Numbered from the stretch's first letter, positions 9,036 through 18,184 are shown. The stretch is 64,000 bases of DNA from Mucilaginibacter sp. OK283 (GCF_900110415.1 NZ_FODR01000015.1:112031-176030), one strand, 5' to 3'. Notes: a model not told the origin generated them from the sequence alone. Program-made: numbers and translations.

Positions 9036-9716
9036 TTATGATACAATTTCCCCATCCTCCATTTGAATGATTCTATCAGCCCGGTTAGCAAAGTCAGGGT
9101 CATGGGTTACCACCAGGATGGTTTGTTTATTTGTCATGCAAATTTCTTTAAAAATATCAAAAACGATATCTGTGTTTTTTTTATCGAGGTTTCCTGTGGG
9201 TTCATCAGCCATTACAATTAGCGGATCGTTAATAAGGGCTCTTGCAATGGCCACACGTTGCTTCTGTCCGCCACTGAGTTGATTGGCATTTTTTAGCGCC
9301 TGATCTGCTATTCCTAATGTTTTTAAATGCTGCATCGCTTTTTGTTCTATCTCTTCATAAGCATACTTACCCAGTTTCATAGCAGGCAACATCACATTTT
9401 TTAATACATTAAACTCTTCAATCAGGTAATGAAATTGAAATACAAATCCGATCTTTTGGTTACGGACATTCGCCAATTCAGTAGCATTTTTTTGGTGCAG
9501 TGGCTCATTATCCAACAACACCTCGCCCTCGTAATCGGTATCCATTGTGGAAAGAATATAAAGTAAAGTTGATTTTCCACAGCCAGATTTACCCGTAACC
9601 GACACAAAGCTTCCCTTTTCGATACTAAAGCTGACGTCATTTAAAACGCGAAAACGAACAGGATCTGTAAAATATTTATTTATAGCAATCGCCTGCAGAA
9701 CCGGTGTTTCTATCAT
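9036..9716 (-). CDS. ABC transporter ATP-binding protein (MacB/LolD/DevA type)
   Basis: A 226-residue soluble ATPase with Walker A GKSGCGKST near residue 40, Q-loop FQFHYLIEEFNVL, signature LSGGQKQRVAIARAL, Walker B VMADEPTGNLD and the H-loop VVTHD. The sequence is closest in style to LolD/MacB ATPases. It overlaps the permease stop by 4 bp, showing translational coupling, and is the last gene of the adaptor-permease-ATPase operon. Confidence 0.92.
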   Translation of the reverse strand: MIETPVLQAIAINKYFTDPVRFRVLNDVSFSIEKGSFVSVTGKSGCGKSTLLYILSTMDTDYEGEVLLDNEPLHQKNATELANVRNQKIGFVFQFHYLIEEFNVLKNVMLPAMKLGKYAYEEIEQKAMQHLKTLGIADQALKNANQLSGGQKQRVAIARALINDPLIVMADEPTGNLDKKNTDIVFDIFKEICMTNKQTILVVTHDPDFANRADRIIQMEDGEIVS

Positions 9717-10972
9717 TTTCCTCTTATTATGCCAACAGGATCAATTTTTGCCGCTTTGCGGGCCGGTAACAAGCCGGCAAAGTAAGTGGTAATAAGGGCA
9801 AAGCCTACGCCAATAACGTAATATATAAGCTCAAAATTTACAGGATACGTTTTGATAGTAGGCAAAGCCGTGGTTTTGAACGAAATATGACTGATAATAA
9901 GCGACATGCAATAACCTAATAATACACCAAAAACACCGCCCACAACACCAAGTGTCATTGATAATTGGATAAAAATTGCTTTAACATCCTTTCCCGAAAA
10001 CCCGGTGGCTTTCAAAATGGCGATGGTATCCATTTTTTCATAGATCAGCATGTTCAAAATATTATATATTCCAAAACCGGCAACAATTAACAAAGCGACG
10101 CTTACGCTATAAGCGATGATGTTCCGTACATTGGTACCTGTTTCAAACTGGGCATTTGCTGTTTGTATATCAATAGCATTTACGCCAAATAACCTGGCGT
10201 ATTCTTTTGAAACGGCTGGAGCAAATGCTATGTTTTTTAATTTGACTTGTATATCGGTAATGTAGCCGGCTGCTTTACCCTGCAGTTTTTGAGCGGTTTG
10301 CACCGAGGTGAAACTTTGCACATCATCTACTTCGGCTATTCCGAACTGTACTATTCCTATTATTTTCAGCATCGACATTTCACCGTCGGCAGTTGTAACC
10401 CTTACCATATCGCCTATGTTTAAGATCAATTTGTCTGCAAGCCCTTTTCCAATTATTATACTGTTGCTGACAACACCAAGATCGCTGATATTACCTTCGA
10501 TAACGTTGTCATTTAAATTAAATAGCTTTTGCTCCAGTTCAACATCTATCCCGTCAACAATACCCGATATCTGAATAGTCCCGCTGTTAAAAAAAACAGA
10601 AGTACTTATTTTAGGTGCAACATCAATAACACGCTCATCCGCACGGATGGCTTTAATTATGCGCATCGCGTTATAAATTTGTTTTCCATCGTCTTTCGGC
10701 TTTACCGATTGAATAAAGTTCCTGAACGCTCCAAATTCGGCAGCCATGTTAACCGGTTGTATTTTTGACGGTGCAATTGCATTGTATAGCCTGATGTGCG
10801 GAGTGCGGTTAATAACCAAACTGTCTAACATCTTATTTAATCCGGTCATAAAACTAATAAGGGCTATAAACATAGCAATGCCGAAGGTAACGCCGGCAGC
10901 AGCCACCACCGATTGTTTTAACCGTGCTTTTAACAATGCCAATGCAATAGTCAGAAGTAAACCTGTTTTCAT
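9713..10972 (-). CDS. ABC transporter permease, FtsX/MacB family
   Basis: A 419-residue inner-membrane protein with one N-terminal membrane helix (about 20-45), a large periplasmic domain (about 50-285) and three C-terminal helices with the FtsX pattern (NIIAYSVSVALLIVAGFGIYN; MTLGVVGGVFGVLLGY; YYVIGVGFALITTYFAGLLPA). The ending PARKAAKIDPVGIIRGK is typical of LolC/E and MacB/DevC permeases. Its start abuts the adaptor stop and its end overlaps the ATPase by 4 bp. Confidence 0.92.
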   Translation of the reverse strand: MKTGLLLTIALALLKARLKQSVVAAAGVTFGIAMFIALISFMTGLNKMLDSLVINRTPHIRLYNAIAPSKIQPVNMAAEFGAFRNFIQSVKPKDDGKQIYNAMRIIKAIRADERVIDVAPKISTSVFFNSGTIQISGIVDGIDVELEQKLFNLNDNVIEGNISDLGVVSNSIIIGKGLADKLILNIGDMVRVTTADGEMSMLKIIGIVQFGIAEVDDVQSFTSVQTAQKLQGKAAGYITDIQVKLKNIAFAPAVSKEYARLFGVNAIDIQTANAQFETGTNVRNIIAYSVSVALLIVAGFGIYNILNMLIYEKMDTIAILKATGFSGKDVKAIFIQLSMTLGVVGGVFGVLLGYCMSLIISHISFKTTALPTIKTYPVNFELIYYVIGVGFALITTYFAGLLPARKAAKIDPVGIIRGK

Positions 10973-12058
10973 TTATTTGGGTTTATAAATTGTTTGCAAG
11001 GTATCCAGGCCCCGTAGTATCTCGATGTTTTTTTCATCTTGCACCCCGGTAATCACTTTCATCTTAATATGCCCCGACAACCATACGTTATTATTCTTAT
11101 CTAAATAATTCCTGGGAATTAGAATTGCGTTTTTTGCTACCCTTACAATAATATTCACCTCTGCGGTTAAATTGGGGTACAGCTTCCCGGGAGGATTGGA
11201 AAACAAAGCTTCCACCTTAAAAGTTCGTGAACGCTGGTCCATAATAGGATAAATTTTACTAACCCGTCCCTGAAATAAACGACCTTTATAACTATTCATA
11301 GTAATTTCTACCTGTTGACCTAATTTTACCCCCGTGATGTCATGCTCATCAACATTCATTTCTAAGTAATACAAATCTGGTTTTCCCAAAACAGCCAATG
11401 GTGTCTGTGATGTGATCAGCTCACCTTTATTTTGAATTACGTCAAATATTTTTCCGTCAATTTCACTTTTAATTAAATAGTCTGTTTGGCGCTTTCGGCT
11501 GATGTTATAATTTATTTTGGATAGGTACAAATCATTTTTTAGCTGCTTTTTCAATTGCTCCAAACTTTTAACCGTTGAAGCATAATTTATTTTTGAGGTA
11601 CGAAATGCCAAATCGCGCTGGTCCAATTCTGCCCTGGTGCCAATATTTTGCTTCCACAAATTCTCCTGCCGATAATAAAAAGTGGAATCGAGCCGATATT
11701 TTTCTTTAGCGGCTTGTACAGCATACAAAGCCTCCTGCAACTGCCCGGAATTTTTTTGATCATTTGATGATGCGAAGTTTAAGTGCTGGAGTGCATTTTC
11801 GGCATTTAATGCAGCCTCTTTATTTTCTAATATAAACAAGACATCGCCCTGTTTAACCAGGTCGCCAGGTTGTACGTTAACTTTGGCGATAATGCCCGGT
11901 ACAGTTGATACCACGGTGTACTGATCTTTTGCTTTGACGTTTGCTGAAGCATATAAAGACACGGTAATATCACTGATCGCCGCTTTAGTATGATCTTGCG
12001 GATCCGAGCATGAACTGATTAGGGAAAACAGAAGTATATAGTAAATAGTCTGCTTCAT
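10973..12058 (-). CDS. HlyD/MacA-like membrane-fusion lipoprotein of ABC exporter
   Basis: A 361-residue periplasmic adaptor. I chose the ATG at 12058 because it gives a lipoprotein signal (ILLFSLISSC, Cys at residue 16 or so) and the frame upstream is not signal-like. A biotinyl-lipoyl-like half (STVPGIIAKVNVQPGDLVKQGDVLFILEN), a long coiled-coil hairpin (about 85-190), and a beta-barrel (ITGVKLGQQVEITMNSYKGRLFQGRVSKIYP) follow in order. It leads an operon with a FtsX permease and ATPase, the DevBCA/MacAB layout of tripartite exporters. An outer-membrane partner is not encoded here. Three tandem regulator-like dyads lie upstream (12131-12186). Confidence 0.88.
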   Translation of the reverse strand: MKQTIYYILLFSLISSCSDPQDHTKAAISDITVSLYASANVKAKDQYTVVSTVPGIIAKVNVQPGDLVKQGDVLFILENKEAALNAENALQHLNFASSNDQKNSGQLQEALYAVQAAKEKYRLDSTFYYRQENLWKQNIGTRAELDQRDLAFRTSKINYASTVKSLEQLKKQLKNDLYLSKINYNISRKRQTDYLIKSEIDGKIFDVIQNKGELITSQTPLAVLGKPDLYYLEMNVDEHDITGVKLGQQVEITMNSYKGRLFQGRVSKIYPIMDQRSRTFKVEALFSNPPGKLYPNLTAEVNIIVRVAKNAILIPRNYLDKNNNVWLSGHIKMKVITGVQDEKNIEILRGLDTLQTIYKPK

Positions 12059-12130
12059 TGATGGTAAATTTGCGTCCAAAGAGCTATTAAAAATCCACTG
12101 TAAGTAACAATAAATACCCAAACGGATTAC

Positions 12131-12186
12131 TGATATCGCTCATATTTGAATGTGACCGGCGTCAAACCGAGATACGACAGCAATCG
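12131..12186. promoter_or_regulatory. three tandem Crp/Fnr-like dyads at 22-bp spacing
   Basis: TGAT-ATCG-CTCA at 12131, TGAC-CGGC-GTCA at 12153 and the weaker CGAC-AGCA-ATCG at 12175 start exactly 22 bp apart. They match the tandem dyads before the stress genes further right. They lie 73-128 bp upstream of the adaptor gene. No good -7 box is found 33 bp from any copy, unlike the other promoters, so which gene they serve is unclear. Confidence 0.5.
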
Positions 12187-12359
12187 GTGCGATACATCAA
12201 AGGATTGCGCAAACCAATAAATTGAATGAGCAGGGTTATATCACATCCGACGTATTCAATGCCATGGTCACTACGGCCACCCAATTTCCAAAAGTTTCGT
12301 AATGAGCGGATACCCAGTTGCCCATCATGAAACTTCGGTAAATTTTGCTTAAGTATTTT

Positions 12360-12743
12360 TCACATCCATTTTGCCGCCAGGCGGTTAAATTCATGACGCA
12401 GATCGTTGAACATTCTTTCCTCGTTGAGATAACGCTCATGGATCCGGGTATGTTCGGTGGCAACGCTTTCGGAAACCGTAGTACCCGTACGCAGCAACTC
12501 GGCTTCGATGTCCTGGTCATTGCCATGGATGTCATGCTTTAATTCATCCAGGTAATTTCCATGAATCAGAAACTGATTTTGAAAATGTTCCACTTTTTCC
12601 TGTACTTCGCGCGCCGTATTGTCGGCAGCAATCTCTTGCAGTCTTTCCTGCATGATACCCAGCTCCTGTTTATAAAAGGAGATACCTCTCAAACCGTCAT
12701 TATTCAGGTTCTTGATATGTTTAATGTTAACATGATTTTTCAT
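12360..12743 (-). CDS. conserved-looking coiled-coil protein, function unknown
   Basis: A 127-residue charged protein read from the ATG at 12743. The open frame extends upstream to 12941, but the extension has poor composition. The product is nearly all helix, with long heptad-like stretches (LQEIAADNTAREVQEKVEHFQNQFLIHGNYLDELKHDI) and ends RHEFNRLAAKWM. It has no signal peptide or catalytic motif. Regulator-like dyads with the same 22-bp spacing as the stress genes lie just upstream, so it probably belongs to that regulon. I do not recognise the family. Confidence 0.6.
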   Translation of the reverse strand: MKNHVNIKHIKNLNNDGLRGISFYKQELGIMQERLQEIAADNTAREVQEKVEHFQNQFLIHGNYLDELKHDIHGNDQDIEAELLRTGTTVSESVATEHTRIHERYLNEERMFNDLRHEFNRLAAKWM

Positions 12744-12746
12744 ACA

Positions 12747-12833
12747 CAAGAATACGGCGGACTTTCCGAAGCCGGAATGACCGGCAGCAGCCCGGAAAGT
12801 GATGCTGGTCATATCCTGGTTTGATCGAAAATT
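12747..12833 (-). promoter_or_regulatory. tandem Crp/Fnr-like dyads upstream of coiled-coil gene
   Basis: TGAC-CGGC-AGCA at 12778, TGAT-GCTG-GTCA at 12800 and TGAT-CGAA-AATT at 12822 are spaced 22 bp apart. A -7-like box TATTCTTG (minus strand, 12747-12754) is centred 33 bp from the first copy, the same distance as in the other promoters. It lies only 3 bp before the ATG at 12743, so the start codon or the promoter assignment may need revision. Confidence 0.5.
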
Positions 12834-13269
12834 TCCAGGTTTGTATCCCGCGAAAAATATTTGACAAAACGGACGCGCTTTGCAATTCTGTTCTCCGGGT
12901 TGTAAATATCGTTTTTGGGCCCATGATCTGGGTCTTTCCATCCCCGGCGTTATTATGGGCGATACCTGTCCTTAAACCCAATAGGCGGTCCTTACCTCCA
13001 CACAGGTGATAACCTTCAACTCTCTTTTTCGAAATCGATAGCGAATACCATTTAACGCAAGGAGTGCGAAACAACTCCCGCAAAACATTCGGACAGAGAA
13101 CAGTTTTGATTACGTGATGCGTGTATTTCCATAATTTCAACTTTTAATGCTTAACAAATAAAAGATGTAAATACTCGCTCAAATAACCTACAAATTACTA
13201 AAAACTAACATGATACCAGTTAGTATCGGGGATAATAGTAATCACAATTATGTCCGCCGTTATATTATG
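12834..13269. other. gene-free stretch with possible coding remnants
   Basis: About 435 bp between the coiled-coil gene's regulatory sites and the P-ATPase stop. On the minus strand a stop-free run from about 12949 to 12809 would encode a 46-residue charged peptide ending FDQTRI with no start codon. It may be a decayed gene, but I cannot assign it. Nothing else is recognised. Confidence 0.3.
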
Positions 13270-15819
13270 TTAAAACGTTTTTTTCAAAAGACGAAATGTC
13301 CCTCTATAAAACCAATATTTAGCGAGTTCGGCGCTAAACATATAGCAGAAGATAATCAACAACATCCAGCCATAAAATGAGAAGGACAACTGAACAAAGC
13401 CAAACCAGGCAGCTATTGGCGTTAAAGGCAAGGTTAATATCACCAAAAGGATAATTATTGTTGCTGTTGCCAGGTACTTCCCGGGCAGGCTTTTAAAGAA
13501 CGGCAGGCGTGTGCGGACAATCAGTACAATTAAAATCGCCGAAATCACGGATTCGGTGAACCAACCGGTTTGAAACGTTTTTTCATTGGCATGGATGATG
13601 AGTAATAAGACACCAAAGGTCAGGTAATCATAAACCGAGCTTAACAGGCCAAAAGTGATCATGAAACGCCGTATAAACTGCATATTCCATCGCTGCGGCG
13701 TTTGGATATTGATGTCGTCTACGCGATCAGTCGCAATCGCCATCTCGGGAAAATCTGTTAACAGGTTCGTGAGCAGTACCTGTTTTGGCAATAGCGGCAA
13801 AAAAGGCAAAAACAAAGATGCGCCTGCCATACTGAACATATTGCCAAAATTGGCGCTGGTGGCCATAAAAATGTATTTCATCGTATTGGCAAACGTTTTG
13901 CGCCCCTCCAGTACCCCTTCCAGCAATACGTTCAGGTCCCGGCTAAGCAATACAATATCAGCGGCTTCTTTAGCCACATCTACGGCCGTATTAACAGAAA
14001 TACCTACATCCGCAGCATGCAGGGCCGGGGCGTCATTGATGCCATCTCCCATAAAGCCCACTACATGGCCGGCTTTCTTCAAAACCATAATAATCCTTTC
14101 TTTCTGGTTGGGCTCCACTTCAGCAAATATATCTGTTAGTGGTGCATGGTGGCCAAGCGCCAAATTGCTCATTCTTTGAATAGAAGCGCCCGTGAGCACT
14201 TTAGGTTGCCCGATCCCAATCCGCCGCGCCAGGCTTTTCGCTACCAGCTCGTTATCGCCGGTAATCATTTTCAGCCTGACTCCAAGTGTATCAAGCTTTC
14301 TAATTGTTTCATAAATCCCCTCTTTGGGCGGATCAAACAAGGTAATAAAACCTAAAAAGATCATGCCCCGCTCATCGTCTTTTGTAATAATATGTGTACC
14401 GTCAACAGGTTTGTAGGCTACACCCAACGTCCTGAAACCGCCTTCGCTTAACCGGCCATATTGCTCATTAAGTATAGTTTCCATCTCCCGGATGTCTGCC
14501 AGTTCTCCCTCGCCCGTCTCCACCTGGTCACACAAGGCCAAAATACCTTGTACCGCACCTTTCGTTACCGCCATATTACAGGTGTCATTTTCAACCTGAA
14601 GCGTCAGTCTTTTTCTTATAAAATCATACGGAATTTCCGTCAGCAGGCTGTAGTTGTTTACCGTTCCGGCATTTGCAGTGCAGATTGCCTCGTCAATAGG
14701 ATTATGAAAACCCTGCTGCATAACCGCATTAAGCCAGGCATACTGCAATACCTTGTCGCTATGCCTGCCATTGTAATCAAGGCTGTCTCCAAGCGTTACC
14801 TTTCCTTCTGTAATAGTCCCGGTTTTGTCGGTGCATAAGATGTTCATGCTTCCGAAATTCTCGATTGAAGACAGGCGTTTGACTATTACCTGCTGTCGGG
14901 CCATTCTTCTTGCCCCGGCAGCTAAATTCACACTGATAATTGCCGGCAACAATTGCGGCGTAAGCCCTACAGCCAATGCCAATGAAAATAAAAAAGAATC
15001 GAGTACAGGCTTATGAAGCAGTACGTTGGCGGCGAATATGATGATAACGAGTAGTAAGGTTAATTCCATTAACATGTAGCCGAATTTTCTTATCCCTTTT
15101 TCAAAATCAGTTTCGGGCGTTCTGCTCATTAGTTCTGCGGATATTTTTCCGAATTCTGTTGTTACACCTGTTTGGATGACCAATGCTTTAGCCTTACCGC
15201 TAATTACGTGAGATCCCATAAACAAGGCGTTACTTCTTTTAGCCATAGGGGCGGTGGCAGCAACAGCGCCGCAACGCTTTTCAACCGGAAAGGTTTCTCC
15301 AGTAAATGCCGCTTCATCCACAAACAGGTCCTGTGATTCTATCAGCAAACTGTCCCCTGGAATAAAATCTCCGGCGTTTAAGGTGACTACATCACCAGGG
15401 ACAACTTCTTCCACAGGAATGGTTTTAAGTTGACCGTCCCGCAGCACATCACAGCTCAACTGCACTAATTTTAATAACTCCTTAACAGCGTCCGCCGCCC
15501 CTTTCTCCTGCCAAAAACCTAAAAAACCACTAATAAGAACAATGGCCAAAATAATTAAGGTATCGGTCACATCACCTAAACCCGCAGAAAGTAAAGCGGC
15601 TGCAATCAATAACAGTGTGACCGGGCTTTTAAACTGTGTCAGAAATAATAGAAAAAGGGATGTTTTTGAATTATTCCTGATTGTGTTGGGGCCATATTGC
15701 TGCATCCTGATAGCAGCTTCCCGAGCCGATAAACCCTTGGGATTGGCAGATAACTGTTGATAAGCCATTTTCGTATCAAACTGCCAGAATTTCATTTTGG
15801 TGTCGGCTTTATTTTCCAT
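13270..15819 (-). CDS. mgtA: Mg2+-translocating P-type ATPase (MgtA/MgtB-like)
   Basis: An 849-residue P3B-type ATPase. It shows the N-terminal cation-ATPase domain (LSAREAAIRMQQYGPN), the actuator motif FTGETFPVEK, the membrane motif GLTPQLLPAI that resembles the GLTPEMLP of MgtA, the phosphorylation site CTDKTGT (about residue 330), ITGDNELVAKSLA, and the hinge MGDGINDAPALHAADVGISV. Ten membrane helices are expected, the last at the C-terminus. Mg2+ as substrate is inferred from the membrane motif and overall similarity; a related cation is possible. It lies within a stress-gene island, 300 bp downstream of the beta-CASP gene on the same strand. No tandem dyad was found directly before it. 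Confidence 0.85.
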   Translation of the reverse strand: MENKADTKMKFWQFDTKMAYQQLSANPKGLSAREAAIRMQQYGPNTIRNNSKTSLFLLFLTQFKSPVTLLLIAAALLSAGLGDVTDTLIILAIVLISGFLGFWQEKGAADAVKELLKLVQLSCDVLRDGQLKTIPVEEVVPGDVVTLNAGDFIPGDSLLIESQDLFVDEAAFTGETFPVEKRCGAVAATAPMAKRSNALFMGSHVISGKAKALVIQTGVTTEFGKISAELMSRTPETDFEKGIRKFGYMLMELTLLLVIIIFAANVLLHKPVLDSFLFSLALAVGLTPQLLPAIISVNLAAGARRMARQQVIVKRLSSIENFGSMNILCTDKTGTITEGKVTLGDSLDYNGRHSDKVLQYAWLNAVMQQGFHNPIDEAICTANAGTVNNYSLLTEIPYDFIRKRLTLQVENDTCNMAVTKGAVQGILALCDQVETGEGELADIREMETILNEQYGRLSEGGFRTLGVAYKPVDGTHIITKDDERGMIFLGFITLFDPPKEGIYETIRKLDTLGVRLKMITGDNELVAKSLARRIGIGQPKVLTGASIQRMSNLALGHHAPLTDIFAEVEPNQKERIIMVLKKAGHVVGFMGDGINDAPALHAADVGISVNTAVDVAKEAADIVLLSRDLNVLLEGVLEGRKTFANTMKYIFMATSANFGNMFSMAGASLFLPFLPLLPKQVLLTNLLTDFPEMAIATDRVDDINIQTPQRWNMQFIRRFMITFGLLSSVYDYLTFGVLLLIIHANEKTFQTGWFTESVISAILIVLIVRTRLPFFKSLPGKYLATATIIILLVILTLPLTPIAAWFGFVQLSFSFYGWMLLIIFCYMFSAELAKYWFYRGTFRLLKKTF

Positions 15820-15826
15820 GGATCGA

Positions 15827-16029
15827 TTAGTATGAAGAAATGAGCAATGGCGTAGAAATATGAACGGGGAGAGAATACTCTATATAGTCGCAGATAATTT
15901 CCTTAAAATAAAAACGGTGATTACCCATAACCATCAGGTCATTATACTTACCGTTCATGATTACATCTGCGCATAGGGCTCCGCCAGGTCTGCCAGTGAA
16001 TTGTTATTGAGGACGTTAATAGTTTGCAT
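15827..16029 (-). pseudogene. probable frameshifted remnant of a universal stress protein
   Basis: Two short minus-strand frames lie end to end. The first (16029-15961) begins MQTINVLNNNSLADLAEPYAQ. The second (15958-15827) reads NGKYNDLMVMGNHRF and then IEYSLPVHISTPLLIS. The piece YNDLMVMG followed by a short helix and a hydrophobic strand resembles the last third of UspA domains. An intact Usp gene lies in the same island at 25.3-26.1 kb. The match is weak, and chance cannot be excluded. Confidence 0.3.
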
Positions 16030-16118
16030 AATGGTTACTGTTGAATATCCTGTACTGTAAATTTTGCAATAATGCCCCGTCAATTAAAATGATCGTGGTA
16101 CAAAAGAATTGTTTCACA

Positions 16119-17594
16119 TCAGCCCTCAACCGGGCTAACAGGAGGTTGTTTTGCCATTTCAGAAAGGGGCAGCACTTTTAACTCACTACGATTTATCCGA
16201 AACAACAGTTTTGGTCTGCCTTCTTTCATGATAGTTACAGGAACGCGAAGTTCATCCTTTAGCTTAACCCGAAATGCCTCCTGCGCGCAGGGCTCACCAT
16301 GTACGAGAAAAACCTCGTTGGGAGCTTGTTCAAATCCTTTTATCCAGGTTAGTAATTCGGTCTGATCGGCATGTGCCGATAAACCGCCAATCCCCAAAAT
16401 CCGCGCTTTTACCGGGTAATATTGTCCATGTATCTTAATTTCCGGCACCTGGTTAAGCAGGGCTCTTCCCCTTGTACCTTCAGCCTGGTATCCGATCATC
16501 AGGACGGTGTTCCTTGCATCCACGAGGTAGTGTTTAAGGTACTCCAAAACCCTGCCACCGGTGAGCATCCCACTTGCAGCAAGCACAATCTTACTCCCTT
16601 TTTGGCGGATGGTTTTTTCCGTGAGTCTGTAATCCTGGTTAATGGTCACCCCGCTAAACATTTGGACGGCTTCGCCCGGGGGAAGCGTTAGCCAATCCGC
16701 ATATTTCAACAAAGACCGACCGGCTGAAGCTGCCATAGGGCTGTCAAGAAAAACCGGGATACTTTGAGGTATTATTTGGGCATTTTTTAGCCGCCATAAA
16801 ATATGCATCACATCCTGTGCGCGCCCCACAGCAAAACAGGGGATCAGCAGGTTACCACGCCGAAAAACTGTATCCTTGATGGCCAAAGCAAATGCTTCCG
16901 CCGGATCATCTGCACCGTGCAAGCGATCTCCGTAAGTGGATTCCATTACCACAAAATCAGCCTTAACCGGATGAACGGGCGGGGGGAGTAATTCTGAATG
17001 ATAACGCCCAAGGTCACCGGAAAACACAATAGTTTTCCCATAACAATTGATTTCAAGAGAGCAAGCACCCAGAATATGGCCCGCCGGGAAAAATTTAAAG
17101 CATATATGATCATTCAGGCCGAAAGTTTGTCCAGGTTCCAGTGTTACAAAATGCTGCAAGGCTGTTTCTACGTCTTTTGTGGTGTACAATGGCTCGGCAG
17201 GCCGATGTTTACTGTATCCCCGTCTATTGGCTTTATCGGCATCCTCTTCCTGCAATTTTGCGCTGTCCCTCAGTATCAGCTCGGCCAGGTCACGGGTGGG
17301 TGGGCTCATATAAATTTTACCCCGATAGCCGTTTTTAACAAATAAGGGAATATAACCACAATGGTCAAGATGTGCATGGGTAAGGATCATCACATCGACA
17401 GCAGAAAGTTCGGCCGGCGGCATTTCCCAGTTTCGCTCCCGAAGGGACTTCATACCCTGAAATAAGCCACAATCTACCAGAATGTTCAAATCTGGTGTTT
17501 GCAGCAGGTGTTTTGATCCTGTAACGGTTTCTGCGGCCCCAAAAGACTGTAAAGAAACAACCTCATTATTTAGAGCATCATTTTCGTTGTTCAT
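16119..17594 (-). CDS. MBL-fold beta-CASP nuclease-like protein with RMMBL domain
   Basis: A 491-residue, probably cytoplasmic metallo-hydrolase of the CPSF/Ysh1-like beta-CASP family. The metal motif is THAHLDHCGYIP (about residue 75), followed by FSGDLGRY and VMESTYGDR. The beta-CASP region holds IPCFAVGRAQDVM and ASGMLTGGRVLEYLKHYL. The C-terminal RMMBL part shows GGLSAHADQTELLTWI and VFLVHGEP. Family members cut RNA. It is divergent from hsp20, and the two share tandem regulator-like dyads with a matching -7 box on each side, so it is very likely co-regulated with the stress genes. Confidence 0.88.
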   Translation of the reverse strand: MNNENDALNNEVVSLQSFGAAETVTGSKHLLQTPDLNILVDCGLFQGMKSLRERNWEMPPAELSAVDVMILTHAHLDHCGYIPLFVKNGYRGKIYMSPPTRDLAELILRDSAKLQEEDADKANRRGYSKHRPAEPLYTTKDVETALQHFVTLEPGQTFGLNDHICFKFFPAGHILGACSLEINCYGKTIVFSGDLGRYHSELLPPPVHPVKADFVVMESTYGDRLHGADDPAEAFALAIKDTVFRRGNLLIPCFAVGRAQDVMHILWRLKNAQIIPQSIPVFLDSPMAASAGRSLLKYADWLTLPPGEAVQMFSGVTINQDYRLTEKTIRQKGSKIVLAASGMLTGGRVLEYLKHYLVDARNTVLMIGYQAEGTRGRALLNQVPEIKIHGQYYPVKARILGIGGLSAHADQTELLTWIKGFEQAPNEVFLVHGEPCAQEAFRVKLKDELRVPVTIMKEGRPKLLFRINRSELKVLPLSEMAKQPPVSPVEG

Positions 17595-17631
17595 GATTAA
17601 CTGGTTTTAATAGTTGATATGTATTATCAAG

Positions 17632-17727
17632 TAAAATTAGCGCACCGATGGAAGCAAATTATTGACGAGCATCACGTTGCGAACTGATATGGATCATCAT
17701 TACTCCGCATAAATAAGGGGAAATTTG
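17632..17727. promoter_or_regulatory. divergent promoter with two tandem Crp/Fnr-like dyads (beta-CASP gene and hsp20)
   Basis: TGAC-GAGC-ATCA at 17663-17674 and TGAT-ATGG-ATCA at 17685-17696 start exactly 22 bp apart. To the right, GAAATTTG (17720-17727, plus) is centred 33 bp from the second dyad. To the left, TAATTTTA (17632-17639, minus) is centred 33 bp from the first. Both resemble the Bacteroidota -7 box TAnnTTTG. A 33-bp dyad-to-box distance puts the dyad near -41.5, the class II activator position of Crp/Fnr proteins. A separate dyad TTGATA-N5-TATCAA lies at 17614-17630. Confidence 0.7.
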
Positions 17728-17752
17728 AACGGTAAACATTAAATAAATTATT

Positions 17753-18184
17753 ATGTCAACTTTAGTAAAAACTAACGGCTTTCCCTCATTAAGGTCAATG
17801 ATGGAAGATTTTTGGAACACCGACAGGTTCTTCGACAAATCCCTTTTTTCTGGCGAGCAATTACCAGCAGTTAACATCCGTGAAACAAAAGATAATTTTG
17901 AACTGGAAGTAGCAGCACCCGGCTTTAAAAAGGAAGATTTTAAGATCTCTACCGAAAATGGATTGATAACCATCAGCGCGGAAACCAGTAATGAGCAAAA
18001 AGAAGAAAAAGGAAACTACACCCGTAAGGAGTTTTCAAAAACGGCTTTCACCCGTATGTTCAGTTTGCCTGAAAACGTAACGGAAGAAAAGATTAAAGCA
18101 TCGTACAAAGATGGTTTATTGGTCATTGATCTTAAAAAATCAGGCAAGGACCTGACGGCTAAAAAAGAGGTAAAAATTGACTGA
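17753..18184 (+). CDS. Hsp20/alpha-crystallin small heat-shock protein
   Basis: A 143-residue cytoplasmic chaperone. The N-terminal arm (SLRSMMEDFWNTDRFFDK) is followed by the alpha-crystallin domain from about residue 40 (PAVNIRETKDNFELEVAAPGFKKEDFKI) through the conserved FTRMFSLPENVTEEKIKASYKDGLLVIDLKK segment; its A-x-x-x-x-G-L core is intact. A short basic tail follows. Length is normal for the family. Its promoter carries the tandem dyads shared with the other stress genes. Confidence 0.95.
   Translation: MSTLVKTNGFPSLRSMMEDFWNTDRFFDKSLFSGEQLPAVNIRETKDNFELEVAAPGFKKEDFKISTENGLITISAETSNEQKEEKGNYTRKEFSKTAFTRMFSLPENVTEEKIKASYKDGLLVIDLKKSGKDLTAKKEVKID

Noticed and set aside
12123..12222. 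Minus-strand fragment reading LLSYLGLTPVT, like the helix-turn-helix of a Crp/Fnr protein, and a plus-strand fragment without start codon over the same bases
   Set aside because: Both overlap the three 22-bp-spaced dyads, the frame lacks a start, and the similarity covers about ten residues. The operator explanation is stronger.
12744..12941. N-terminal extension of the coiled-coil protein
   Set aside because: It crosses the tandem operator sites and has a composition unlike the rest.
12727..13140. 137-codon minus-strand frame overlapping the coiled-coil gene's upstream region
   Set aside because: Cys/Arg/Trp-rich composition, crosses operator sites, no recognisable motif.
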